Shown here one piece after another: positions 11,801-20,663 of a stretch of 64,000 nt of DNA. The position numbers were made by a program, and so were the translations under genes. The stretch spans positions 38,287,442 to 38,351,441 of the forward strand of contig OZ022342.1 of the NCBI GenBank assembly GCA_963989245.1, given 5' to 3'. Source of the DNA: Nansenia antarctica. Its lineage: Eukaryota; Chordata; Actinopteri; Argentiniformes; Microstomatidae. Position 1 is the first letter of the stretch. Each line of letters opens with the position of its first letter. The notes beneath the pieces are model-generated. The model did no database searches and was not told where the DNA came from. It saw nothing but the letters and a program-made list of their open reading frames with translations.

Positions 11801-12084
11801 CCGAAACGGCGCCCGCCAAAACACACTTCCACATACCTGATGCCAAATGTTCGTATGGGTGTGCCATTAGCGGCGTCCATCTGGGGGCCGTGTCCGCCGG
11901 CCATGGTGTCCACTGCCTGCGCTGGCAGGATGCTGCGTTGAGCGCCTGAGTCGACCAGCAACCGCCGGCCAGATAAGGAGTCGGCGACGAACAACAGCTT
12001 GCAGTCACGGCCGGCGCCCATAGCCGCTAATGAGCGCCGGCCCTGGCGTTTCCCTGTACCCTGAAACTGCATGGCTTGCGACAC
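8866..12084 (-). CDS. pol: Pol polyprotein of Gypsy-2 (protease, RT, RNase H, integrase)
   Basis: 1072 residues without interruption. Protease: LLVDSGAQ near residue 45 and LLGADFL near 108. Reverse transcriptase: VDLVRGYHQV near 281, MPFGL near 314 and the catalytic YLDD near 342. RNase H: TTDASDYAVGAV near 490 with the later FVDHKPL and HLAGKDNFVADCLSR (end of RNase H). Integrase: H-H-C-C zinc region (HPGVKA ... CVACQRAK), catalytic core beginning HVHVDLVGPLP with a second D in ITSDRGPQF, followed by YHPQGNGLCERFH with the catalytic E. The C-terminus is proline-rich with PAPTSVP repeats. The order PR-RT-RH-IN defines Ty3/gypsy; no chromodomain is seen. Probably expressed by -1 frameshift from gag. 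All catalytic residues I can check are present. Confidence 0.93.
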   Translation of the reverse strand: MSQAMQFQGTGKRQGRRSLAAMGAGRDCKLLFVADSLSGRRLLVDSGAQRSILPAQAVDTMAGGHGPQMDAANGTPIRTFGIRYVEVCFGGRRFGWDFVMAAVSTPLLGADFLCAFNLLVDIKNCRLIDALSFASYPCTLGGAGALCLANTLATGDPYQRLLAGFPDLTTPTFSAEVAKHGVEHHITTVGPPVYARARRLDAAKLAIARGEFSTMERLGIVRRSKSPWASPLHMVTKADGGWRPCGDFRRLNNATTPDRYPVPHIQDFSAHLAGAVIFSKVDLVRGYHQVPVHPQDVPKTAVITPFGLFEFLRMPFGLKGAAQTFQRLMDSVLRDMPFMFVYLDDILVASASMEEHMTHLRQLFERLRAHGLIVNPAKCQFGQSSITFLGHHVAPQGAAPLPARVEAITSFPRPRTIQSLQEFLGMVNFYNRFIPHAAHLMRPLYETLRGKGPKDVLDWSPEMDKAFGAAKNALANAALLAHPSPTAPVALTTDASDYAVGAVCEQWVNGAWQPLAFFSKQLRDNERKYSTFDRELLGLFLATRHFRFLLEGRQFTAFVDHKPLTFSMAKTSEPWSGRQQRQLSAISEFTTDIQHLAGKDNFVADCLSRAVVGSVHLGLDYAAMAADQAADSDIQAYRVAPTALQLEDVVFDAAKATLLCDVSTGQPRPMVPAAWRRRVFDTIHGLSHPGVKASAKLVGIKFVWPGLRRDVRTWAGSCVACQRAKVHRHTKAPLAPFVVPERRFDHVHVDLVGPLPPSHGYTYLLTMVDRTTRWPEAVPLASTTAAEVARAFIGCWVARFGTPGDITSDRGPQFTSELWTTVAEHLGVKIHRTTAYHPQGNGLCERFHRDMKAALRASLMDSGWVDRLPWVMLGLRSAPKEDLQASSAELVYGQPLRVPGEFLPEAAAPWSAASHRTVLRGIVNDLVPIPTSRHCLPQSYVPRDLPLAKYVFIRHDSHRAPLRPPYDGPFRVLEAGAKHFVVDMGGRSERVAIDRLKPAHLNIDEPVQLALPPRRGRPPAPTSVPAPTSVPVPTSVPAPVPSMARAPVPVLTLNPPPAKRSRFGRLIRPPPR

Positions 12085-12785
12085 TGCTTGGCCTTGGACC
12101 CAAACCTTGCATGGTAGTAACAGAGCCCGTCGTCGGCTTGGCGGCGGGCCGTCACCGCGGCCGCGGTGTCTGTATAGTCCTCCAGGGGTGGAGGTGGGGT
12201 CAAGTGGTCTGGGTGGGGCAGCAGCGCATGGATAAACTGCTGCCGGTTAGCGAGGTACACCCTGTCGGCCTCCGCAGCCAGAGAACGATAATCCTTGGTG
12301 GAGGAGAGGGGGGAACTGGCCAGTGCTGTGCGCACAGGCGCCGGGAGCTGCCGCAGGAAAATGTGTGTAAACAAGAACGAGGGATCAGCTGATCCCAGCA
12401 CAGACAACATTCTCTCCATCAACTCCGACGGTTTGCCGTCGCCGAGGCCATTGAGTGACAGCAGGCGGTCTGCTTTCTCTAATTCTGACAGCTCATAAAG
12501 TTTCAGCAGGAATGTCTTCAATGCATCGTACATGCCGACAGCCGGTGGCTCCTCCAACAGCATCATCGCGCGTGCTGTTGTCGAAGCATCTAACGCAGAC
12601 ACCACATGGAAATATTTAGTCCCATCCTGCGTTATCCCTCTCAGCCGGAATTGGGCTTCTATGTGATGAAACCACGGCCGTGGGTTCTGCTGCCAAAAGT
12701 CGGGCAGCTTGACGGTTGCAGCGTATATGTTAGCATAGTCCGGTGCGGGCAACGCGGCGGCGTTACCGGGGTTCTGGACAGACAT
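12027..12785 (-). CDS. gag: Gag of Gypsy-2
   Basis: The likely start is the ATG at 12785 (MSVQNPGN); the frame is open upstream into the PBS but without an ATG. The protein is about 252 residues, short as in insect-type and fish gypsy elements. The capsid region begins with VKLPDFWQQNPRPWF, a common lead-in, and has the downstream SELEKADRLL and LPAPVR segments. A Cys/His cluster (CYYHARFGSKAKQCRKPC) stands where the zinc knuckle usually lies. The end overlaps pol by 58 bases in the -1 frame. No stops or frameshifts. Confidence 0.85.
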   Translation of the reverse strand: MSVQNPGNAAALPAPDYANIYAATVKLPDFWQQNPRPWFHHIEAQFRLRGITQDGTKYFHVVSALDASTTARAMMLLEEPPAVGMYDALKTFLLKLYELSELEKADRLLSLNGLGDGKPSELMERMLSVLGSADPSFLFTHIFLRQLPAPVRTALASSPLSSTKDYRSLAAEADRVYLANRQQFIHALLPHPDHLTPPPPLEDYTDTAAAVTARRQADDGLCYYHARFGSKAKQCRKPCSFRVQGNARAGAH

Positions 12786-12812
12786 CTCGTTCGCTTTCGT
12801 CAGGGTCACCAA

Positions 12813-13015
12813 TGTGGGAGTTGCAACAAGGAGACGACAGACGTAGGTTGGAGTCGAGGATGTTTACTTCTCTCACTTTCTATTACATGCTAACATACAC
12901 TCTCAGTGACAACCACAATAACCTCACCCGGAACCGGAAACCCTTGCCCCTTTAACCCCCACTCTTAAAGGTACAAACCCTTCTTGGTGAATGTCTCTTA
13001 ATGTGAATCACCACA
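12813..13015 (-). mobile_element. 5' LTR of Gypsy-2
   Basis: 203 bp, the same sequence as 8567-8769. Next to it on the minus strand is TTGGTGACCCTG (12812-12801), which begins with TGG after one base as a tRNA primer site should; I did not assign the tRNA. Confidence 0.95.
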
Positions 13016-13272
13016 CCCCCTTCTTTTTGTTCAATGCCATGCGATCTACCCATACTACCTTTGCGATTGACCGGTCGATCGCGATCGACGTATTGGGCAC
13101 CCCTGCTCTAGGGCCATGCTTCCAATGCGGCCAGTATGGACATCTAGCCCGTACCTGCTACAACAGGCCCCAAGGGGGCGCAGGGGGGAGCCAAGGAGGA
13201 GGATATTGGCCTCCTGCTACACCTGCTCCAGGAGTGGTGAACCTCTACGGAGGCCCAGCAGCTGGGCTATAG

Positions 13273-15516
13273 GGGTGCCCAGAAGATCCGAGTGGGAGGT
13301 GCCAGCTGGTGGTGACAAAGAAGCCTGAAGACGCCACGCACCTTCCTATGTCTGGAAAATATGTGAAGACAATCGGATTTGAGGGAATTAAACAGCTGAT
13401 TCCTACGACTGAGCTTGTAGACTTAGAGTACAAGGGACAGAGAGCAACTCTGCCAATACTTGTGTCAGAACACACACCAATAGGGCTGCTAGGGAGAGAT
13501 GCTCTATGCCAATTGAACTGTACAGTGAAATGCACACCTGACGGCTGTCAGGTGACGGTGCCATCAGAATACAGACAGCTGTCTGTCATGATGGACAACA
13601 ACGCATCCATGGTGTATTGGGTGGGAGGGCTTAGCCCAGACCTAATGGAACCAGCAAGGATGTGGGACAATTACATCCTGGCAAACATGTCAGGGGAGCC
13701 CCCCCTCCCAAATTTCGTTGTTTGGTACCTGTACTATATCAATGACAATAAAGACCATTCCTTCATTCCATTCATTCATTCATTCATTCATTCATTCATG
13801 TCAGGGGCCAGACGGCCTACTGATCCATTGCATTGTACACTCCAGTATTTTAGAAATGCTGCAGACGCAAACCCAGATGAGTGGCTGAAGCATCAGCCAA
13901 AACAAGTACAGCTTAGCACAAGTTGTATAATCCTAGGCCCTCAGGGAGTGGCTATGAAGATAAACAGTGACACTTATCTAGATCAGCAGCATATAGCATC
14001 CCACATGTGACACTTATGATATCTGAACATTATGAGCAGAAGCATTTAGGGGCAATGATGGCAGACTCAGAGAGAGCCAGATTTGTAACATCAAAAGAAA
14101 ACCCTGCTATCTGGAGGAGCAGTGATGGACAGTTTACAAAACTGATGATCTCTGCTCAAGGAATGGGACAACCCACACTGTGAAGCTAATGAACAATCCA
14201 ATCCTTCCTGTACAAGCGGAAAGAGACCTCAGAGAGGAAATGATGCAGAATGTACCAGCAGACCTGTGGGCAAAGAACAGTACAGACATTGGATTTGTGA
14301 AATCAGCTCGTCCATTAAGAGTTGAACTCAGACCGGGTGCAGACCCCCTTGGAAAAATCAATACCAATTGAAACAGGAAGCAATTGATGGGATTGAGCCA
14401 CAGATCAAAGGACTGTTAGAGGCAGGAGTCTTGAAGATAACACAATATCCGTTAAGCAACACACCTCTTCTGCAAGTGAAGAAACCTGATGGTTCATATC
14501 GTCTGGTACATGACCTACCTGCTGTTAATGAGGTAGTCGTCAGCTACCCAGCTGAAGTTCCTCATGTGCTGTTGACTCAGATTCCATCGACAGCCAGAGT
14601 GTTTAAGCTTAGAACAGACCTACAAGCTTTGCCTTTAAAGGGAGCTGATGTAGAGTATTGGATTGATGGGTCTTGTTACCGGGTAGGAGAAACTTTGTGC
14701 GCTGGGTATTCCTTAGTTAAAGCACAAAATTCAGAGCAGTTCCTCAGCCTTGCTCAGCTCAGTTGGCTGAATTGATTGCCCTCACAGAAGCATGCAACTT
14801 GGGAACCGGACGGAGAGTAACAGTGTATACCGACTCTGCCTATGCACATAATGTTTGTCATTTTAATGGAGCTGTATGGAAGGGGCGGGGTTTTAAGAAA
14901 ACTGATGGTTCGCCTATACAGCACCACACACAAATCATGAAGCTGTTACAAGCCATGATGAAACCAAAGGAGTTAGCCATAGTTAAGTGTGCCGCTTACA
15001 AGTCTGACTCATCACATGTCACACAGGGTAACAGGGCTGCGGATGATGCAGCCAAAGCTATCACAGGAGCAGACAAAGCAGGTAAAGTTATTCTAGTCAC
15101 ACATGAAGTACAATTACAGGGCATGGTCACACTTGAGGATTTATTGATGTTACAGGGTGGAGCAACTACGCTAGACAAGAACGTGTGGCTAGCAAGGGGG
15201 GCAAGTCAGGATGACACAGGTCTATAGAGAAATCATGAGGGGTTGGTTGTAGCACCCTCAGATTTATTAGGCATGTTAATACGGGAAGCTCATGGATTAG
15301 CACATGTGGCTAGGGGGGAGGTAAGACGCAAGATCACCAAGGAATATGGGTTTTGGAGTCCATATTTGATGGAACATATTGACCATGCTTTAGGTCGATG
15401 TGGGGTCTGTTGGAGAAACAACATCAGAGTGGGTACACCAGTGGTGTCTGGGCATATCCCTACCCCAATTGGGCCACGGGTGGTGGACAGGGGGGTGGAT
15501 GTACAGAGTAGGTAGG
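13273..15516 (+). pseudogene. pol: ERV protease-polymerase region, deleted and frameshifted
   Basis: After the gag stop the sequence reads a protease C-terminal half (SGKYVKTIGF ... GLLGRDALC) but the DTG active site is missing. A 100-bp LINE tail is inserted at 13697-13796 without closing the frame. Around 14005-14370 the frame shifts at least twice. RT begins near 14370 (GLLEAGVLK ... LLQVKKPDGSYRLVHDL) and is lost after about 14610, where RNase H follows directly (WIDGSCYR; YTDSAYA; SHVTQGNRAADDAAK). The frame shifts between the two RNase H parts at about 14765. The integrase N-terminus has H-x3-H and C-x2-C (HGLAH ... CGVCW) and stops at 15514; the catalytic core is absent. The gene cannot make an active polymerase. 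Confidence 0.75.
13697..13796 (+). mobile_element. 100-bp LINE/SINE 3'-end insertion with 11-bp TSD
   Basis: The target duplication CATGTCAGGGG is at 13686-13696 and 13797-13807. The insert ends in a (CATT)n tail and contains TTCGTTGTTTGGTACCTGTA, also found on the minus strand at about 28838-28858. This is target-primed insertion of a severely 5'-truncated non-LTR element. Confidence 0.88.
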
Positions 15517-15521
15517 ATGTT

Positions 15522-16187
15522 GTGCCAACAGGTGCCGAGGTTCCCAGAGAACCGGAGAAGGAGGAGCTACGACGAGATGCTGTGGTGTTGCCAGAACCAG
15601 TGGCAATGCCAGTGGAATTGCCAGTGACAATGCCAGTGGAATTGCCAGTGACAATGCCAGTGTCACAGCCAGTGACATTACCGGCAATACCAGAAACTGA
15701 GGTGACAGTAGAAAGCTGTCCAGATGCCAATGAACCAGAGACAAACGAAGCAGAGAGTGTTGACAGTCTGGAGGTCCAGCCTGGGAGTGTCCAAAGCTTG
15801 GACACCTGTGCTACTGAGGATGCTGGTGAGTGCCTGCATCATGCTTCAGATGATGCTGAGGGCGACTCCCCAGACCTTGATCAGCATGGAAGGGGACCAG
15901 ACGACTGCCTGAACCTGAATGACACTGACAGACGACGACCAGTTAGGACGAGATTAAAGACTACGCATAGAGTAGTGAAGCAGCAGATCAAAGGGAACGA
16001 CGGGAATGGACAGCAGATGATAGCATGGCTGGAAACGGTCTTAGGGGCAAGGGACACTTATTTTGCTAAGATAGGAGCACCTATTATAGCGGACATGATT
16101 TTTGACTTTCTTAGGAGACAGGGCCTCATTGACTGTTTTGGAAAATCAGTCGCTCAATCCACGTTGATGAACTTTTCAGAAGACTAG
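15522..16187 (+). pseudogene. Open frame at the 3' end of the ERV, function not recognised
   Basis: A 221-residue frame follows the integrase fragment. Its first 35 residues look like a Pol linker. Then comes a repeated proline/valine block (MPVELPVT, three near copies, residues 29-55), an acidic middle and a basic stretch (RRRPVRTRLK). The last 50 residues are more hydrophobic (GAPIIADMIFDFLRR). It has no signal peptide and no clear membrane anchor, so I cannot call it Env. It may be a fusion of the Pol C-terminus with downstream sequence through the deletion that removed the integrase core. Confidence 0.4.
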
Positions 16188-16823
16188 TCCTCATCTGAGG
16201 TGAAGATCTATGCATTCATGCATTCCCTTTGTCCTGTGCTTGCTGTTAGGGAATTATGTGTTATGATAACTGAATGTGATTATTTGTGTACTGTTTGTTT
16301 ATTTCTATATCGTATGTGATTGATGTCAGTTGAGATGTGATGTGGTGGTTATGCAAAGATAGGAAAGAAGTTCTGTTCCTAGCGCAACGAAGAAAAAGCT
16401 CCTGACTATGGAAAGGTTATCAATCTGAGACAGCAGTAAAGGTTGTTCTCAAACTGGGTTCAAGTGCTAGTAACCTCTGACCCTGAAGATGCAAGAACCA
16501 AGAAGACGTCGGTCGTTGGAAGTTTTTGTGTTGAAATGTGTATGATGTACTGTGTTTAGATTAATTTAGATTGTTATTTTTAGGATTATTTTTTATTGTT
16601 GATTATTTTATATTTGGTTTGTATATCTTTGGTTGCTGGTACTGGTGCTGGGTTGGTCTGTGTTATTATGTTTCTTGTGTTGTGTGTTGGTGTAGTTTTT
16701 CTGTCTGTTATTGTTTGTGTTTTTTTGGTTTCTTAGCTGCTGTGTGTGGGTTTTGTGTTTTAGTTTTAGTTTTGTGGTCGTTTTAATTTCGGAACTCCCT
16801 CTGGGTGTTCCGAGGGGGGAATA
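16188..16823 (+). other. ERV 3' region before the LTR, GT-rich, no gene recognised
   Basis: Contains a TG/T-rich stretch (about 16560-16790) whose translation is hydrophobic only because of composition. It ends in a polypurine tract, GAGGGGGGAA, at about 16812-16821. An envelope gene would be expected here and is not visible. Confidence 0.5.
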
Positions 16824-17281
16824 TGTAGTATATTTTACTTGAACACACAGACATACATGAATTGTATAGTATGGGCATGTATTATTTGCCTTTTGACTTG
16901 CATAAGTTCTGTAAGATACTCCTGGCTGTGGGGGTTTATTACCTTTTGTTCTGTGACAAAATGGATGACCTGAATTGACTGTACCTTAAGATGGCTTCTG
17001 ACCTGAAGTACTGACCCCTTTTTCACACCTCAAGCATCTATGTAGTGACTGTGATAGGACCATTGTTGTAGTTATATTTGCATACGAAAGGACATAAAGG
17101 GGAGTACTCAGGGGCAGCTCTCTCTCTTATTCACCTCAGCTGACCATCAGCACCAGCACCAACTTTTTCTGTAAACTGTACTTTGTTTCAATAAATAGTC
17201 TTGACCTACTCAGAACTATATTCTTCATTTTAGTATTCAACAAGTAGCTTAATAACCCACACATACACAGGCATTCATAAC
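16824..17281 (+). mobile_element. 3' LTR of the ERV
   Basis: Starts TGTAGTATATTT directly after the polypurine tract. It has a TATA-like CATAAAG near 17092 and a polyadenylation signal AATAAA at about 17190. The right end is uncertain (a CA near 17281 is my choice). No matching 5' LTR was found upstream. Confidence 0.6.
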
Positions 17282-18075
17282 ACACTGACCTACAAAACAC
17301 TAACAACAGGGAGCATTACATCGTTTTAATGATTTTCACAAGAATGACTATTTCATTATAAGAATGGTTTGATTTATAGTAATCATAGACAGAATAGTTG
17401 ACTGTACAACTGTAAAGTATTAGGCAACAAGAATGAATCAGAAACGCTGCAATTTGCTTCTATCCTTGATGTTGTTGTTTTTTCAGTATCTTGGCAGAAA
17501 GTAAGTTAGGGTAATTACTTCAAAGTACACCACATTTACTTGTGTAAAAATTAAAAGTGGAAAATAAAATGGAAAATGAAAAGACAAAAGAAATTCCAGG
17601 GCTACAATACAATAGCAATCACAAAAAATAATTCTCACTCCTGAGGCTTCTGTTCCACCCTCTGGTCTGCATCTGGTCACATCTAATGTCTTCCCTGGCA
17701 ATGCATCTATTCTAGTCTATTTCATGTCATTATATAAATATTCGGCTAATATTTTCTAGACATTTCAATATGATTACTGCAAAAATTCACCAAATCATTG
17801 TGTGAATGTGTTCTTCACAGTTTTGAACACAGTGTGTTACAGTAACATTGGAAAAATGTGTTGCAAATACATAGTGTTTTGCAGGTGGTGGAGTTTGATT
17901 GAGAGAAGAGTTCGTGGATTTTGGAGAACGTGGTCATTGAATGCATTTTGTGTGAAAGCAATGTAAAATGAGTCACAGTTTGGTCCACATGGACTTCTGT
18001 TTCGCTGACTGTATGAAGAGTTTTGACAATGTGACTTCAGTTTTGAACACTGCGACTTAGCAATCGGAAAAAACT
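17282..18075. other. Unassigned sequence between the ERV and the BEL element
   Basis: No gene supported. The segment 17815-18075 carries 'AGTTTTGAACAC' twice in the same direction (about 17818 and 18038) with AT-rich sequence between, possibly an unrecognised small transposon. Confidence 0.45.
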
Positions 18076-18080
18076 GTAAC

Positions 18081-18321
18081 TGTACTGTCCAGTTAGGATG
18101 GGGTGTTTCAGTGTGCATATTTCAGCCTATAAAATGGGACAAATGTGGAATGTTATTTTGAATGTTATTTGAATAATTATTAGTTATTATTAATTATTAA
18201 TTATTAGTTATTAGTAACATTATTTTGAGTTATGCCTCATAACTGCGTGGGAATTGTTTGAGTATAGTGATCAGTTATGCGTAGGGATATTGGGGGCTGT
18301 GATTAGGTGCTTAATAGTGGG
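18081..18321 (+). mobile_element. 5' LTR of BEL element, truncated
   Basis: 241 bp that match 23559-23799 with only about two differences, ending at AATAGTGGG, where DIRS sequence starts. The rest of the LTR (about 260 bp) and the PBS are missing. Confidence 0.9.
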
Positions 18322-18458
18322 TTCTCTTTCATAGTATTCGTTTCGTATCTCACTCTGGGAACGCCCCCTGCGTGACCTCATCAGAAACTGAATTACACTG
18401 CGCCAGCCCATTGGCTGGCCCAGGCGACGCTTGTGTCACGAGGGACGGGACCCTCCGC

Positions 18459-18466
18459 CTATATAA
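18459..18466 (+). promoter_or_regulatory. TATA box of DIRS element
   Basis: CTATATAAGG lies about 140 bp inside the element in a GC-rich context, with the leader and gag downstream. Transcription would start near 18490. Confidence 0.55.
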
Positions 18467-18633
18467 GGCGTACACACGGCGTCTGTCGTCATTCAAAAAC
18501 CTTTTCTCGCTTCTCACTGGAGCTGACAACAATTGTGCGGGTGGCTAGAGCTAAACAGTCCACAGATACGAGCGACCAAACTCGTGCCGACGGGCGCTCT
18601 GCTGCTAAACTGCACTTCGTTGACGTTCACAGG

Positions 18634-18902
18634 AGTAGAAATACTTCTGTTGAAGAGTAGGAATACTCTGACTCGGGGTAGCGATACCCTGTGTTACGAT
18701 TCGAGTAGCAATACTCGCCTTGCTCGGAACGAAAAAAGTAGCGATACTCCTCGTTCTGAACGACGCGAGTAGCAATACTCCCTGTTCTGCGAGTAGGAAT
18801 ACTCCGAACGGTTATGTGTAGCAATACCCAGTGTGAGAGACAAAAAGTAGAAATAACTTTATCTCTATAACGCACTGCTAGCGGGTAGATAGTAATATCC
18901 CT
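18634..18902 (+). repeat. Array of short hairpins, consensus GAGTA-GNRA-TACTC
   Basis: About nine copies at 18634, 18655, 18676, 18703, 18737, 18767, 18791, 18818 and 18846, plus a weaker one near 18893, spaced 21-34 bp. Each is a palindromic arm of 3-6 bp around a 4-base loop (GGAA, GCGA, GCAA, GAAA). One copy reads GGGTA-GCGA-TACCC, so both arms changed together. The loops fit the GNRA tetraloop rule. The sequence between copies is not conserved. The array lies in the leader just upstream of gag. Confidence 0.8.
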
Positions 18903-18995
18903 CCCCTGGCCCCTCTGTTTTCCCTTGATAGCTGACAAGCTAACGGGTGAAGTAGCGAGGCCTGCTAGCAGCTAGCCTACAACCCTTAGCCAGAA

Positions 18996-20554
18996 ATGGC
19001 TAACGTTGAGGCTAGCGGACCTAGCACAGCCGAGACTAGCCGGAAGACCTGCTCGTGCAGCAAGTCAATGGCTAGCTGGGACACTCACTGTGTGCAGTGT
19101 GTCTGGGATTAACCCACGCCCGGGCCGCTGTTATCTCTACCGATGAGTGTATCCACTGTGCAGTGTTCCCCAAGAAACTTCTCCGCCGACGGCTAAGTCG
19201 CATGGCTAGCCTGTCGGGAGAAGATCCGCTTCTGTGTAAGGCAGCCGAAACGCTGCCATCACAGTCTAACGCGGACATGTCTCCAGGTTTACCGAAACCA
19301 TGCTGGGCGGACTTAGTGCCACATAGCCCTGACATCGGTTTCCCGGTACTGGATGACAAGGGGATTGACAGCTTTACCGCTGCTCGCTATGAGAGAGACT
19401 CGGACAATGATGAGGGAGGGTCGCGTGACTCAGACCTCATTTTGTCCACCGATGATGAGGAAGACTCCTCATTATCAATCGGTAGGCGCGGAGCTGGAAA
19501 GCCCCCCACGCCTGACGGAGGTAACCAACCCTCCGCCCCGTCTCTCATGGACTGCGACATGCAGGACATGTGCAAGCGAGCAGCGGAAAGGCTAAATATC
19601 CCCTGGCCCGTCGCCCAAACCGAAACTGCTATGTCACGCTTTGACGGCAAAAGACTGCAGACGGCGGCTAAGACGGGGAAACAAGTTATGCCGTTCTTCC
19701 CTGAGCTACTCGATGAAATAGCAGTTACGTGGAAAGAACGGCCATTCAGCGAGAAACACCCAATAATCGGGGGTTCTAGACTGGATTGTGAGGGGATGGA
19801 CTCCCTCGGCCTCCGCCACATCCCACCGGTCGAGCCGGTGGTGGCGCGCCACCTGCACCCGAAGACCCCCGTATCTTCGGCTGCCCCGTCCCTACCCTCC
19901 AAGTCGGACCGCTTCCAGGCTAGCCTTACAGACAAGTGCTACAAAGCAGCGGCACTGACAGCGAGGGCTCTCAATGCCTCCGCACTCCTATCAGCCTACC
20001 AGGCTGAGCTGGAGGAGGATATGACCGCTAACCCAGACAATATGCCTACCCTATGGGAGGAAATCTGCGTTATAACGGATCACATCCTCCGTCTCCACAA
20101 GACGGCCATTCAAGCCACGGGTAAATCCATGGCTCTCATGGTACTGCAGGAGAGGGCGCGTTGGCTCGGTCTCACCAACCTGTCGGCGAAGGAGAGAGAA
20201 GACATTCTCGACACCCCTATCGTACCGCAGGGTCTCTTCGGTGCAGCAGTCACCTCAATGCAGAAGAGATGTGAGGAGAAAAAGAGAGAGGATGAGGCTA
20301 TGGAGCTGTGCCTTCCGAGAAGAGCGCAGCCCGCAGCGCCCGTGACCCAGCCACGGCAGTCATATGCGCAGGCTATCTCTCGCCCGGCCCCTGCTTTCAA
20401 GATCCCCAGAGCGGCTAGACAGCAGGCAGCGCCCCAGGCACCCAGAGGTCCCAGGAAACCATGGGCCAGAAAACAGGCTCCCCGGGACAGACCTCAGGCG
20501 TCCCCGCCCCCTCCCCCGGCCGCCGCGTCGGCGAGGAAGAAGCGGGTGATCTGA
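18996..20554 (+). pseudogene. gag: DIRS Gag-like protein, one frameshift
   Basis: The likely start is ATG 18996 (MANVEASGPS). A Cys/His-rich N-terminus follows (CSCSK ... THCVQC, then CLGL ... CIHC after a 1-base frame change near 19095), resembling the zinc-binding start of fish DIRS Gag. From 19097 the frame is open for 485 residues. It has an acidic serine-rich part (about residues 100-125), a helical core, and a proline/arginine-rich tail (RPQASPPPPPAAASARKKRV). It overlaps no other gene and ends 110 bases before the RT frame. Confidence 0.65.
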
Positions 20555-20663
20555 CAGCCTCTCCTCGGGAGGAGAGCGAGTCCAGTCGGCCCCCCTCGCT
20601 GACCGCTCTGTACCCTCCCAGCTCCGTTCCAGAGCAAGTTCGGTACGACATGTTCCATACAAA

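Larger units (their letters stand above)
8567..13015 (-). mobile_element. Complete, apparently young Ty3/gypsy retrotransposon (Gypsy-2), TSD CCCCC
   Basis: Two 203-bp LTRs (8567-8769 and 12813-13015) read identical by eye. They flank an open gag and a 1072-residue open pol on the minus strand. The 5-bp duplication CCCCC is at 8562-8566 and 13016-13020. The element sits in hAT-A. Identical LTRs and open frames indicate a recent insertion that may still be mobile. Confidence 0.95.
7355..13105. mobile_element. hAT transposon (hAT-A), 1.3 kb plus a nested gypsy; TSD CTCTAGGG
   Basis: Ends are CAGGGGTGCTCA... and ...GGGCACCCCTG. The 8-bp duplication CTCTAGGG lies at 7347-7354 and 13106-13113, exactly hAT size. 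Removing the interval rejoins the ERV Gag frame. Its own sequence (7355-8566 and 13016-13105) contains CA-rich microsatellites and a decayed transposase start on the minus strand. The right end shows the GATCGACC/GGTCGATC-rich subterminal sequence common in this fish family. Confidence 0.93.
5704..13272 (+). pseudogene. gag: ERV Gag (matrix, capsid, nucleocapsid), frameshifted and split by a hAT
   Basis: Translation begins MGADSSK at 5704, a myristoylation-type N-terminus in a good Kozak context. The matrix region breaks near 5842 by frameshift and has an in-frame TAG near 5870. The longest open part is 6041-7354, with a PPPY late-domain motif near residue 25, a charged coiled-coil-like stretch (about residues 45-120), and a p30-type capsid starting near the 'CPVLIRGNKIEYHPW' region. 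It ends in proline/glutamine-rich sequence. The hAT (7355-13105) interrupts it after KKTLG. Coding resumes at 13106 with one CCHC knuckle (CFQCGQYGHLARTC) and stops at 13270-13272. The apparent continuation into the hAT (to 7672) is a read-through artefact. Confidence 0.75.
5704..17281 (+). mobile_element. Endogenous retrovirus, gammaretrovirus/epsilonretrovirus-like, defective
   Basis: The plus strand reads Gag, protease, reverse transcriptase start, RNase H, integrase start, a polypurine tract and a 3' LTR. Gag is interrupted by a 5.7 kb hAT insertion. Pol lacks the protease active site, the RT palm and the integrase core. No envelope gene is recognisable and no 5' LTR was found. Similarity is judged from domain order, an MG- start, a p30-type capsid and a single zinc knuckle. 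The copy cannot be functional. Confidence 0.75.

Noticed and set aside
16571..16786. Hydrophobic 71-residue frame that could look like an envelope membrane segment
   Set aside because: The region is T/G-rich low complexity; the hydrophobicity follows from composition and there is no envelope motif nearby.
17815..18075. A named MITE with AGTTTTGAACAC ends
   Set aside because: The motif is repeated in direct, not inverted, orientation and no target duplication was found.
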